DNA of 41,393 nt from Planctomycetota bacterium (GTDB lineage: Bacteria > Planctomycetota > UBA1135 > UBA2386). The position numbers and the translations under genes are program-made. A model generated the notes under the pieces. It saw nothing but the letters and a program-made list of their open reading frames with translations, did no database searches and was not told the DNA's origin. Where the stretch lies: contig VGZG01000028.1 in the NCBI GenBank assembly GCA_016872675.1, positions 1 through 41,393 of the forward strand. Direction: 5' to 3'. This document shows positions 1 to 7,271 of this stretch, one piece after another. Every line of letters begins with the position of its first letter. The stretch's first letter is position 1.

Positions 1-69
1 GGGCGGGGCGCTGCCGCATGCCGCCAGCCCGACGGCCAACGCGAGCAGGCTGGCGACGCGACAGCTCAC
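1..69 (-). CDS. lipoprotein, N-terminal part only (cut by window edge)
   Basis: On the minus strand a GTG at 69..67 overlaps the TGA of the M16-like gene (GTGA), an arrangement typical of translational coupling. The 23 visible codons give a hydrophobic stretch ending in the lipobox LAAC, with the lipidated cysteine at residue 18, then Gly-Ser-Ala-Pro-Pro. This is a textbook type II signal peptide, so the product should be a membrane-anchored lipoprotein exported by Sec. The body of the protein lies outside the window. M16-like pseudo-peptidases are often encoded next to an active partner, so that is one possibility, but nothing visible proves it. Confidence 0.6.
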   Translation of the reverse strand, partial: MSCRVASLLALAVGLAACGSAPP

Positions 70-1487
70 TGGCTCGCCTCCACGATCGCGGCGGGCGCGG
101 CGAAGATCTGCTGCGCGCACGCCTGCACGGCGGTCGCCGCTGGCGGGGCCGGTGGGCCGAAGCGGAACGGTTGCGACGGCCACGCGAGGTGCGTGGCCGC
201 TGCGCTGGCTGCGGCGCTGCGTGCGTCGGGGTTGACGGCGCGCCACGCGCGCATGCAGGCGGCGTGCGCGCGCGCAAGGTCGTCGTCGGCTGGCGCGCCG
301 GCTGCCGACGCTTTGCAGGCTGCGATGATGGCGTCGGCCAGGCCGGCCAGGCCCGCCGGATCGGTGGCTTCGATTGTCAGCAGCGCGCGGCCATCGCGCG
401 CCGCTGGCCACGGCGCGACGACGCGGGCCCGCGCCTCGGCGCGGCCGGCGGCGCGCAGACGGCGGGCGAGTTCGCCATCGTCGCCGCCGAGCCACTCCGC
501 AATCGCAGCCACCGTGTCGCCGTCGACCGGCGTCGGCAGCGGCCAGGCCAGCGCGATCGTCGGCGTGACCGACCAGACGATCCGCGAGCGGCGTTCGCCG
601 GCGAGCGGCGCCAGTAGCGGCATCGCCGGCAGCGGCGGCGCGATCAGGTCGCTGCGCGCGAACGCGGCCGCCAGCGTGGCCTTCGCCGCTGCGACGTCGA
701 GGTCGCCGACCAATACGTGCACCGCGCGCGACGGCGCCTGCGTGGCGGCCCAAGCCGCCGCCGCCTGTTCGCGCCTCGGTGGCGCCGGGTTGGGCGGATC
801 GATCGCGCGTGCCGACGGATGGCCCGCCATGGTCAGCGCCAGCAGTTCGGCGCGCAGGTTGATTAGTGGGTCGGAGACACGCTCGCGAGCGCGCTCCTCG
901 AAAGTCTCGAGCCAGCCGCGCTCGAGGTCGCGCAGCGCCTGATCCTCGCGTCGCTCGACGAGCAGGCGCGCGACCTCGGGCAGCGCCGCGCGCGTCGTCG
1001 TCAGGCTGAACACGGCGGCTCCGTCGCGGGCGGCGAGTTTCGGTTGCCACGCCGGCGCGGCCGCCAGCGCGCGCAGCCACGCACGCTGGTCGCCCAGTTC
1101 GCGCGCCTGCTCGCCCCAGCGCTTGGCGTCCGCCGCGGCGACGGTGTCGCTCGGGTTGTTCTGCATGCGCAGCCACGTCTCCTCCAGCCCAAGCAGGGCT
1201 TGCTGTTCGCGCGTGACGTCTTGCGAGCCGATTCGCCAGGTGCCGTGCAGCGAGACGCGTGCGACCGTCCAGCCGAGGCCTTCGTGGCCGGCGGGGTCGA
1301 ACGCGATGTCGATCGGGCTGGCGAGGGCCCAGTGCACCACCGTCGCCGAAGGTTCGGCGACGAGCAGGAAGCGCGAGCCGTCGGGTGCGGTGAATGTCGC
1401 CGGCGATGGTCGCTGGGCGGCAGTGGTCATCAGCAGCAGGGCCGTGGCCGCTGCCGTCGCCGCGAGGTCACGCCAGGGCCGAGGCAT
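66..1487 (-). CDS. secreted M16 (insulinase-like) peptidase homologue lacking the zinc motif
   Basis: 473 residues. Signal peptide at 1-24 ending TTAA before Gln25. The stretch after it (PDGSRFLLVAEPSATVVHWA) resembles the start of an M16 peptidase N-terminal domain. Residues 70-83 (GLGWTVARVSLHGT) line up residue for residue with the M16 signature GLAHFLEHMLFKGT. However, the two zinc histidines and the catalytic glutamate of HxxEH are Trp73, Arg77 and Ala76. It is therefore most likely a non-catalytic M16 fold, like the beta subunits of M16 heterodimers. The start lies inside the end of lpxA (20-base overlap), and the stop overlaps the next lipoprotein start, so the three genes probably form one operon. 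The family assignment rests on this motif and overall layout; the rest is poorly conserved by eye. Confidence 0.65.
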   Translation of the reverse strand: MPRPWRDLAATAAATALLLMTTAAQRPSPATFTAPDGSRFLLVAEPSATVVHWALASPIDIAFDPAGHEGLGWTVARVSLHGTWRIGSQDVTREQQALLGLEETWLRMQNNPSDTVAAADAKRWGEQARELGDQRAWLRALAAAPAWQPKLAARDGAAVFSLTTTRAALPEVARLLVERREDQALRDLERGWLETFEERARERVSDPLINLRAELLALTMAGHPSARAIDPPNPAPPRREQAAAAWAATQAPSRAVHVLVGDLDVAAAKATLAAAFARSDLIAPPLPAMPLLAPLAGERRSRIVWSVTPTIALAWPLPTPVDGDTVAAIAEWLGGDDGELARRLRAAGRAEARARVVAPWPAARDGRALLTIEATDPAGLAGLADAIIAACKASAAGAPADDDLARAHAACMRAWRAVNPDARSAAASAAATHLAWPSQPFRFGPPAPPAATAVQACAQQIFAAPAAIVEASQ

Positions 1488-2316
1488 CGGTTGCCAGGTC
1501 CTGGCCGTCCGCGCGCGCGTGGCGGTTGCTGCGCGGGCTGCAGACGCCGCGCCTGCTGGCGGCGACGAAGTCGACGATCTCGCGGCACAGCGGCTCGCCG
1601 AACAGCGCGTTGGCGCGCACGGCGTCGAGGCGCTGCTGCAGGGTGCCGGCGCGCCAGAACAGCAGTCGGAACACGCGCTTGACCAGCGCCTTCTGCCCGG
1701 CGTCGAAACCGTTGCGGTGCAGGCCGACGACGTTGACGGCGACCAGCTTGGCGCGGTCGCCCTGGACCATCGCGAACGGTGGCGCGTCGTGCGACACCAT
1801 CGCGCCGGCGCCGATCATCGCCATGCGGCCGACGCGCGCGAACTGGTGGATGCCGACCATCGCGCCGAGGATCGCGCGGTCGCCGATCACGGTATGGCCC
1901 GCAGCCATCGCGCCGTTGGTGAATACCACGTGGCTGCCGATGGTCGCGTCGTGCCCGATGTGGGCGCCGACGAGGATCATGTTGTGGTCGCCGATCGTCG
2001 TTGTGCCGCCGCCGAACGGCGTGCCGCCGTGGATGGTGACGTGCTCGCGGATGCGGTTGTGGGCGCCGATGCGCAGCTTGCCGGCGGTATCGCCGGCCTT
2101 GAGCTTCTTGTCCTGCGGGGTCACGCCCAGGACCGCGAACGGGAACACCTCGCAGTCCTCGCCCAGCCACGTGTCGCCATCGATGACGCAGTGGCTGATC
2201 AGCCGCGCGCGGGCGCCGATGCGGACCATGGGGCCGACCGTGCAGTACGGTCCGATCTCGACGTCGGCGCCGAGTTCGGCGCCGGGGGCGATGATGGCGG
2301 TTTTATGGATGCCCAT
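1468..2316 (-). CDS. lpxA: acyl-ACP--UDP-N-acetylglucosamine O-acyltransferase (LpxA)
   Basis: Transfers a hydroxyacyl chain from acyl carrier protein to UDP-GlcNAc, the first step of lipid A synthesis in the cytoplasm. The chosen start is the ATG at 2316 (MGIHKTAIIAPGAELG), which gives 282 residues against about 262 in E. coli. The start about 69 bases upstream adds a proline-rich leader with no family similarity. Left-handed beta-helix hexapeptide repeats (I/V-G-x-x-x-x) run from about residue 8 to 190. The catalytic histidine is in HIGHD (His122, equivalent to E. coli His125), and AGH and VGIHQF are present. The C-terminal helical part (KALVKRVFRLLF) is also present. It shows that the organism makes lipid A and so has an outer membrane. 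The neighbouring fabZ and lpxD genes common elsewhere are absent here. Confidence 0.93.
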   Translation of the reverse strand: MGIHKTAIIAPGAELGADVEIGPYCTVGPMVRIGARARLISHCVIDGDTWLGEDCEVFPFAVLGVTPQDKKLKAGDTAGKLRIGAHNRIREHVTIHGGTPFGGGTTTIGDHNMILVGAHIGHDATIGSHVVFTNGAMAAGHTVIGDRAILGAMVGIHQFARVGRMAMIGAGAMVSHDAPPFAMVQGDRAKLVAVNVVGLHRNGFDAGQKALVKRVFRLLFWRAGTLQQRLDAVRANALFGEPLCREIVDFVAASRRGVCSPRSNRHARADGQDLATDASALA

Positions 2317-2543
2317 CGGCTGGGGGAATGCGGGCCGCGGTCCGCCGGGCGCGGGCGGCGACGTGCGTATGTCTACCCGAGGCAAGAAGATCGCGCTACC
2401 CTTGCCAATCGGGCCGCGTGCGCGTCAATGCGCGCCGTCCGCTCCGCGCCTGCCATTCCGATGATGCCTTCGTTCGCAACGCCGTCCCTGTCGCGCGCGC
2501 GCGCCGTCGCGCGCCGCCGCCGCCACCGTGCGGAGGCCCGCCC

Positions 2544-4265
2544 ATGACCCGCCTGCGCGGCGAGTGCGTCGCCCCCGGCGTCGCGGTTGGACCGGTGGTG
2601 TTGCGGGGCTTCGACGCGCAGCAGACATCGCGGCGCATCGCCGCGGACGAAGTCGAAGGCGAGTTGACGGCGCTGCGCGTCGCGCTCGACAAGAGCCGCG
2701 AGCAGATCGAGGAGATCAAGCAGAAGCAGGGTGGCGCGCTCGGCGAGTCGGAGCTGCGCATCTTCGACGCTCACCTTTCGTACCTCGCCGACGCAATGTT
2801 CGTCACCGAAATCGAATCGCAGGTGATCAAGGAGCGGTTGTCGGTGCGCGAGGCCGTGCAGGTCGTGTTCGGCAAGTACGACCGCATCTTCCAGCTGGTC
2901 GAGAACGACCTCTTGCGTCGCCGCGCCAGCGACCTGCGCGACGTCGCCACGCGCATGCTGCGCAACCTCGACAAGACGGCCGTGCGCGGCGGCGCGCCGG
3001 CCAACGTGCCGTACATTCTCGTCGTGCGCCGGCTGACGACGGCGGACATGTTCAACGTCGCCAATGAGAAGGTCGAGGGCATCGTCGCGGAGGAGGGCGG
3101 CATGAACTCGCACGCGGCGATCCTGGCGCGCAGCATGGGCATTCCGACGGTGACCGGCATCCATGGCCTGCCGAGCGACCTTCGCGACGGCGACCCCGTG
3201 GTGCTCGACGCGACGCACGGCGAGTTGGTGACGCGCCCGGCCGATACCGAACTCGCCGACGCGACGGCGGCGGCGCAGCGCTGGAAGGCGAGCCTGTCGG
3301 AGCGCGCCGAACCGGCTGGGGCCGCCGAGCACGCGACCCGCGATGGCGTCGCCGTGCGCATCCTGGGCTCTTGCGGCAGCGCTGGCGAGGCCGAGTTGGT
3401 GCGTTCGTTCGGCATGGCCGGCATCGGCGTGTTCCGCACCGAGCTGCAGTTCTTGACCGAGAGGATGCGGCCGACGGAGGATGCGCTGGTCGCCGCGTAC
3501 CGGAAGGCCATCGAGACGCAGCTTGGCAAGGACGTCGCTTTCCGCCTACTCGACGTGATGGCGGCGTCGCGGGCGGCCGACGGCGCGCCGGCGGAGCGCA
3601 ACCCGACGATGGGACTACGCGGCGTGCGCGGCTTGCTGCGCTCGCCCGATCTGATGCGCATGCAGTTGCGCGCGATCCTGCGCGCCGGAGCCGGCGTAGA
3701 GGGCATCGGCATCCTGGTGCCGTTCGTCACCGGCCTCCCGGACCTGCAGCGCGTCAAGGCGGCGCTGCTCGAGGAGCGCGTCGCGCTCAAGAAGGCGCGC
3801 ATACCAGTCGCCGAGGATGTGGCGTTGGCGCCGATTGTCGAGGTGCCGGCGGCGGCGATGCAGCTCGGCGCGCTGTTCAACGAGAGCGATTTCGCCGTCG
3901 TCGCCGTCGACGACCTGCAGGCGCACATGCTCGCCGCCGACCGCGACAACGCCGACGTGCGCGAGTACCACGAGATGGCGCACCCGGCGGTGTTCGAGCT
4001 GCTGGCGCGCATGGCCAAGGACGCCGAGCGCCGCGAGAAGCCGATCGTGCTGTTCGGCGAGTGCGCCGCCGACCCGGTGCGCGTGCCGTTCTACCTCGGC
4101 GTCGGCTACCGCAACTTCTCGGTCGCGCCGGTGCGCCTGCGCGGCCTGCTCAAGGCGCTCAGCCGCTACTCGATCGACGAGTGCCGGCGCATCGCCGCGC
4201 GCGTGCTCGAGGCGCCGCGCACCGTCGATGTGCAGAAGGTGCTGGTCAGCATCGAGACCGTCTGA
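2544..4265 (+). CDS. ptsI: PTS Enzyme I-like PEP phosphotransferase with altered active site
   Basis: 573 residues, the normal length for Enzyme I. The start ATG is preceded by CGGAGG (2531-2536) at good Shine-Dalgarno spacing; the longer upstream reading frame is low-complexity Arg/Ala. Enzyme I passes phosphate from PEP to HPr through a histidine, here His190 in GGMNSHAAILARS. The PEP-binding barrel keeps FRTEL, FRLLD, NPTMGLRGVR, IVEVPAAA and the Arg of ADRDN. Three normally fixed features are changed: the GGDK loop after RTMDI is replaced by VMAAS, the Asn of TNDL is Asp (VDDL), and the proton-donor Cys502 (MCGE) is Phe504 (LFGE). The phosphohistidine is kept, so it may still act as a regulatory phosphocarrier, but full PEP turnover is doubtful. 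No ptsH or sugar permease gene lies nearby. Confidence 0.85.
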   Translation: MTRLRGECVAPGVAVGPVVLRGFDAQQTSRRIAADEVEGELTALRVALDKSREQIEEIKQKQGGALGESELRIFDAHLSYLADAMFVTEIESQVIKERLSVREAVQVVFGKYDRIFQLVENDLLRRRASDLRDVATRMLRNLDKTAVRGGAPANVPYILVVRRLTTADMFNVANEKVEGIVAEEGGMNSHAAILARSMGIPTVTGIHGLPSDLRDGDPVVLDATHGELVTRPADTELADATAAAQRWKASLSERAEPAGAAEHATRDGVAVRILGSCGSAGEAELVRSFGMAGIGVFRTELQFLTERMRPTEDALVAAYRKAIETQLGKDVAFRLLDVMAASRAADGAPAERNPTMGLRGVRGLLRSPDLMRMQLRAILRAGAGVEGIGILVPFVTGLPDLQRVKAALLEERVALKKARIPVAEDVALAPIVEVPAAAMQLGALFNESDFAVVAVDDLQAHMLAADRDNADVREYHEMAHPAVFELLARMAKDAERREKPIVLFGECAADPVRVPFYLGVGYRNFSVAPVRLRGLLKALSRYSIDECRRIAARVLEAPRTVDVQKVLVSIETV

Positions 4266-4281
4266 CGCTCGGCCCGGCGGT

Positions 4282-5343
4282 TCAGCGGCCTTTGCCGCCG
4301 CCCGCCGGCAACGGCTCGGCGCCCTTGCCGCCTTCGTCGTCGCCGCCCAGCGCCTTCTCCAACTCGTCCATCGGGTCGGCGACGCCCGGCTTGAGCGTGT
4401 CGACGTAGGCGTGGAACTCGATCTCCAGCTTGGCGAGGTCGATGCCCTTGAAGACCTTGCCCTGCACCGCCTCCCAGTTGGTCGTGCGCGCGATCTCGGC
4501 GACGTACTGCGGGATCAGCTTGGCGTACTTGCCCTCGGCGCCGTGCAGCAGGAACTGGCAGAAGGCCCAGCCCTGCGCGTAGCAGATGCTCGGGTTGCTG
4601 TAGTAGTCGCGCTGCAGCATGCGCAGGAACTCGGGCAGCGGCACCATGCGCGACTGCGCCTTCGCGGCCTTCAGGATGCGCAGGCGGCCGTCGAAGATGC
4701 GGCCGAGGTCCGCCTTCTTGCCCTTCCCGTCGCGCGGCGCCGCCGTGTAGAAGTAGTCGCCCACGCCTTCGTTGATCCACGAGGGCAGGTCGACGCGGCT
4801 GACGACGAGCCAGTGGTAGTACTGGTGCCAGCCCTCGTGCGCGGCGCAGCCGAGGATGTCCATCTTCATCATGTCCTCGAAGTCGCCGAGTCGGCGCGCC
4901 AAGCGGTCCTTGGCGGTTTCCTTGCCCGTGGCGGCGGCCTGCTCCTTGTCCTCGTCGCTCCACTTGCCGGTGTCGTAGCAGACCATCTCGCGGTCCGACG
5001 AGCTGTAGTAGGCGCCGGCGCCAGCCGGCGCGCCGTAGGCGTGGAACGCCTTGTCGTCGACAAAGACCTTGATGGTCTGCAGCTTCACGCCGCCGGTCCC
5101 GCTCGGCTTGAACATGCGCCGGTAGACGGCGTTCATGACCTCCATGTGCTCGCCGAGGCGCTTCGCCTTGTCGAGGCCGCACTGTGACTGGATGTGGTAG
5201 TTCTTGGTGTTGTGCACCACCCAGCCCTCCGGAACCTTGCTGGCGCTGGTCCAAGGGCCCGGCCGGATCTGGCTCTGGGCCGCGACCTGGGTGAGCAGGA
5301 GGGCGAACGCAGCGGCGAAGCGCACGGGGAGCCGGGTCGTCAT
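4282..5343 (-). CDS. secreted HExxH (gluzincin-like, DUF1570-type) peptidase
   Basis: 353 residues from the ATG at 5343, which begins a clear signal peptide ending QVAA before Gln. An earlier in-frame start adds only an Arg-rich leader. The zinc motif is HEGWH (about residues 169-173), with the likely third ligand Glu192 in SWINEGVGDYF. This HExxH...NEG layout is that of the DUF1570/peptidase MA-like gluzincins. The protein would act in the periplasm or outside the cell; its substrate is unknown. The tail is acidic and Gly-rich (GGDDEGGKG). It converges on the Enzyme I gene with only 16 bases between the stops. I see no further partner gene. Confidence 0.75.
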   Translation of the reverse strand: MTTRLPVRFAAAFALLLTQVAAQSQIRPGPWTSASKVPEGWVVHNTKNYHIQSQCGLDKAKRLGEHMEVMNAVYRRMFKPSGTGGVKLQTIKVFVDDKAFHAYGAPAGAGAYYSSSDREMVCYDTGKWSDEDKEQAAATGKETAKDRLARRLGDFEDMMKMDILGCAAHEGWHQYYHWLVVSRVDLPSWINEGVGDYFYTAAPRDGKGKKADLGRIFDGRLRILKAAKAQSRMVPLPEFLRMLQRDYYSNPSICYAQGWAFCQFLLHGAEGKYAKLIPQYVAEIARTTNWEAVQGKVFKGIDLAKLEIEFHAYVDTLKPGVADPMDELEKALGGDDEGGKGAEPLPAGGGKGR

Positions 5344-5457
5344 GGGCGTGGGGGCGGCGGACCGGGTTGGCGGCACTCGACGCGCGACAGGGCGTAAGGC
5401 TCCCCGTCGCGGGCGAAGGCCGCAAGTGCGCAAACTGCCAAAGAATCTGTCACGCCC

Positions 5458-6030
5458 TCACGAACCAGCCGCTGGCGGCTGCGGGCAAGGCTTGCCGCCG
5501 AGCGCGCGGTGCGACGGCCCGGTCGGCCGCAAGTCACTCGCGTACAGGGCCAACCCCGTGGGCGTGAATGGCTTCGGGTTGAGCTGCTCGCCAAGCTTCG
5601 TCGCCGCGTCGGCGAGCGCGTAGACGCCAAAGCGCCCCTTTACCCGGCCGAGGGTGACGTGCGGCGTGAAGCCGCGCTTCTCGCGCTCGACGCCGAATTC
5701 GCCGCCGCGGGCGACCAGTTCGTCGTGCAGCGCCGTCACCGCGTCGACGTCGCCGCCAAGTCCGGCCCAGACGACGCGCGGCTCGCCACGCGCCGGGAAA
5801 CAGCCCAGCCCGGCGAGATGGAGCGAGAGCGGCGGCAGCGTCAGCGAGCGCACGAGCTCGGCGAACTCCTTGGCGCGATCGTCCGGCGCTTCGCTGGCGA
5901 AGGCCAGCGTCAGGTGCATCTGCTCGGGCGGCACCCACTTCACGTCGAAGCGCTCGCGCAGCGGCGCGGTGACCTTGGCGAGATGGTTGCGGACAGGCTC
6001 GGGCAGGTCGAGGGCGACGAAGCAGCGCAC
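5458..6030 (-). CDS. thpR: RNA 2',3'-cyclic phosphodiesterase (ThpR)
   Basis: 190 residues, a usual length for this 2H phosphoesterase family. The two HxTx motifs that form the active site are HLTL (His39-Leu42) and HVTL (His124-Leu127). The N-terminal RCFVALDLPEPVR and the PFTPTGLALYAS-type C-terminus are typical. It hydrolyses the 2',3'-cyclic phosphate of RNA ends to a 2'-phosphate and was first described as a 2'-5' RNA ligase. The start is GTG; a TAGCAT hexamer sits exactly 6 bases before it, so the transcript is probably leaderless. It is divergent from the phzF-like gene across a 209-base spacer. Confidence 0.9.
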   Translation of the reverse strand: MRCFVALDLPEPVRNHLAKVTAPLRERFDVKWVPPEQMHLTLAFASEAPDDRAKEFAELVRSLTLPPLSLHLAGLGCFPARGEPRVVWAGLGGDVDAVTALHDELVARGGEFGVEREKRGFTPHVTLGRVKGRFGVYALADAATKLGEQLNPKPFTPTGLALYASDLRPTGPSHRALGGKPCPQPPAAGS

Positions 6031-6036
6031 GCGCAG

Positions 6037-6042
6037 ATGCTA
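6037..6042 (-). promoter_or_regulatory. putative -10 hexamer TAGCAT of thpR
   Basis: TAGCAT ends 6 bases before the GTG start of thpR. At that distance transcription would begin at or next to the start codon. No convincing -35 element is visible in the GC-rich sequence upstream. Confidence 0.4.
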
Positions 6043-6227
6043 GGAGTCCGCGCCATGGATGGCCACGCCGCGAGCCCACGCGCCGTTGCGCCCGGGAGCT
6101 CGCCGGCGAGCCTTGGCGCACTGATCCACCTGCGGTCGTCGGCTTCGCCCCGACCGCGCATCCACGCGCAGGATCGGCTCGCGTCCTCGATGATGACTCC
6201 TGGCGGTCGCTGCTCCATCGCGCGTGC

Positions 6228-6233
6228 TACAAC
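6228..6233 (+). promoter_or_regulatory. putative -10 hexamer TACAAC of the phzF-like gene
   Basis: TACAAC ends 6 bases before the ATG at 6240, in an otherwise GC-rich spacer with no Shine-Dalgarno sequence before the ATG. This suggests a leaderless transcript. Confidence 0.4.
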
Positions 6234-6239
6234 CTGCGG

Positions 6240-7034
6240 ATGACGACGACTCCGTGCTTCACCGTCGACGCGTTCGCCGATGCGCCGTTCCGTGGCAACC
6301 CCGCCGCCGTCTGCCTGCTCGCCGCGCCGAGACCGGCGAAGTGGCTACAGGCGGTCGCCGCCGAGCTCAACCTGTCCGAGACAGCGTTCGTCACGCCGAA
6401 GAAGGGCGGCTTCGGTCTGCGCTGGTTCACGCCCGTTTGCGAGGTCGACCTCTGCGGCCACGCCACGCTCGCCGCCGCGCACGTGCTGTGGAGCGAGGGC
6501 CTCGCGCCCGCCGGCGACACGATCCGCTTCGCCACGCGCAGCGGCGCGCTGGCGGCAGCCCGCGCGGCGGACGGTCGCGTCGCCATCGACCTGCCGGCCG
6601 GCACGCTGCGCCCGGCCAAGGCGCCGCTGGCGCTCGCCAAGGCGCTCGGCCAGAAGCCGGTCGATGTCTGTCGCGGCGGCGACGACCTGCTGGTGGCGCT
6701 GCGCGACGAGCGCGCCGTGCGCGCCGTGCGGCCCGACCTCGCCGCGCTCGCGCGCCTGCCGTACCGCGGCGTCGTCGTCACGGCGCGCGCGACGCGCGGC
6801 GCCGACTTCGTCTCGCGCTGCTTCTATCCGGCGGTCGGCGTGCCCGAGGACCCGGTCACCGGCTCGGCGCACTGCGCGCTCGGCGTCTACTGGGCGGTCG
6901 AGCTGGCGAAGACGACGCTGCGCGGCTTCCAGGCCTCGGCTCGCGGCGGCTTCGTCGATGTGACGCTGCGCGGCGACCGCGCGCTGCTGCGCGGCGGCGC
7001 GGTGACGGTTGTGCGCAGCGAGCTGCTCGCCTGA
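6240..7034 (+). CDS. PhzF family isomerase/epimerase
   Basis: 264 residues, a single complete PhzF fold (two diaminopimelate-epimerase-like halves). The N-terminus TVDAFADAPFRGNPAAVCLL is the family signature. Glu47 in NLSETAF is the conserved catalytic acid. WFTPVCEVDLCGHATLAAAHVL and EDPVTGSAHCAL follow in the usual order. In phenazine producers PhzF isomerises dihydro-hydroxyanthranilate, but most bacterial members have unknown substrates. No phenazine genes are nearby, so a phenazine role should not be assumed. The start is supported by the family alignment. A beta-hydroxylase remnant begins immediately after the stop. Confidence 0.88.
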   Translation: MTTTPCFTVDAFADAPFRGNPAAVCLLAAPRPAKWLQAVAAELNLSETAFVTPKKGGFGLRWFTPVCEVDLCGHATLAAAHVLWSEGLAPAGDTIRFATRSGALAAARAADGRVAIDLPAGTLRPAKAPLALAKALGQKPVDVCRGGDDLLVALRDERAVRAVRPDLAALARLPYRGVVVTARATRGADFVSRCFYPAVGVPEDPVTGSAHCALGVYWAVELAKTTLRGFQASARGGFVDVTLRGDRALLRGGAVTVVRSELLA

Positions 7035-7207
7035 CGCGCGCCGGCGCCGGCTCGCCCTCGGCGGCGACGGCGGCGGCGAACAGCGTGGCGACGCTGCGTT
7101 GGCGCGAAGGCGAGTGCCTCGTGTTCGACGACACGTTGGCGCACACGGCGTGGAACCTCGGCGCCGGCGACCGCACCGTGCTGCTGGTGACGTTCGCTCG
7201 GCCGTGA
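7035..7207 (+). pseudogene. remnant of an aspartyl/asparaginyl beta-hydroxylase-like gene (C-terminal end)
   Basis: In a frame other than phzF's, the last 40 codons (7085-7204, beginning with an in-frame GTG) encode WREGECLVFDDTLAHTAWN and end RTVLLVTFARP. This is the C-terminal end of the aspartyl/asparaginyl beta-hydroxylase (LpxO-like) family. It includes the distal iron-ligand histidine (DTLAH) and the 2-oxoglutarate-binding arginine (GDRTVLLV). The proximal His motif and the first two thirds of the domain are missing, and upstream the frame runs only through phzF as a meaningless shadow. It is best read as a gene fragment left by deletion or insertion. A 40-residue functional peptide starting at the GTG is less likely. 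Confidence 0.5.
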
Positions 7208-7271
7208 GCGGCGCACCGGAGGCATCGCGGCTGCCGCAGCCGCCCGCCGGCGGATAGGCTGCGCGCCCGCC

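Noticed and set aside
2328-2543. N-terminal extension of Enzyme I
   Set aside because: It is Arg/Ala-rich, unrelated to the family, overlaps the lpxA promoter region, and a good ribosome site marks the ATG at 2544.
6240-7034. phzF-like gene as part of a phenazine cluster
   Set aside because: No other phenazine gene is nearby, and PhzF-fold isomerases are widespread with unknown substrates.
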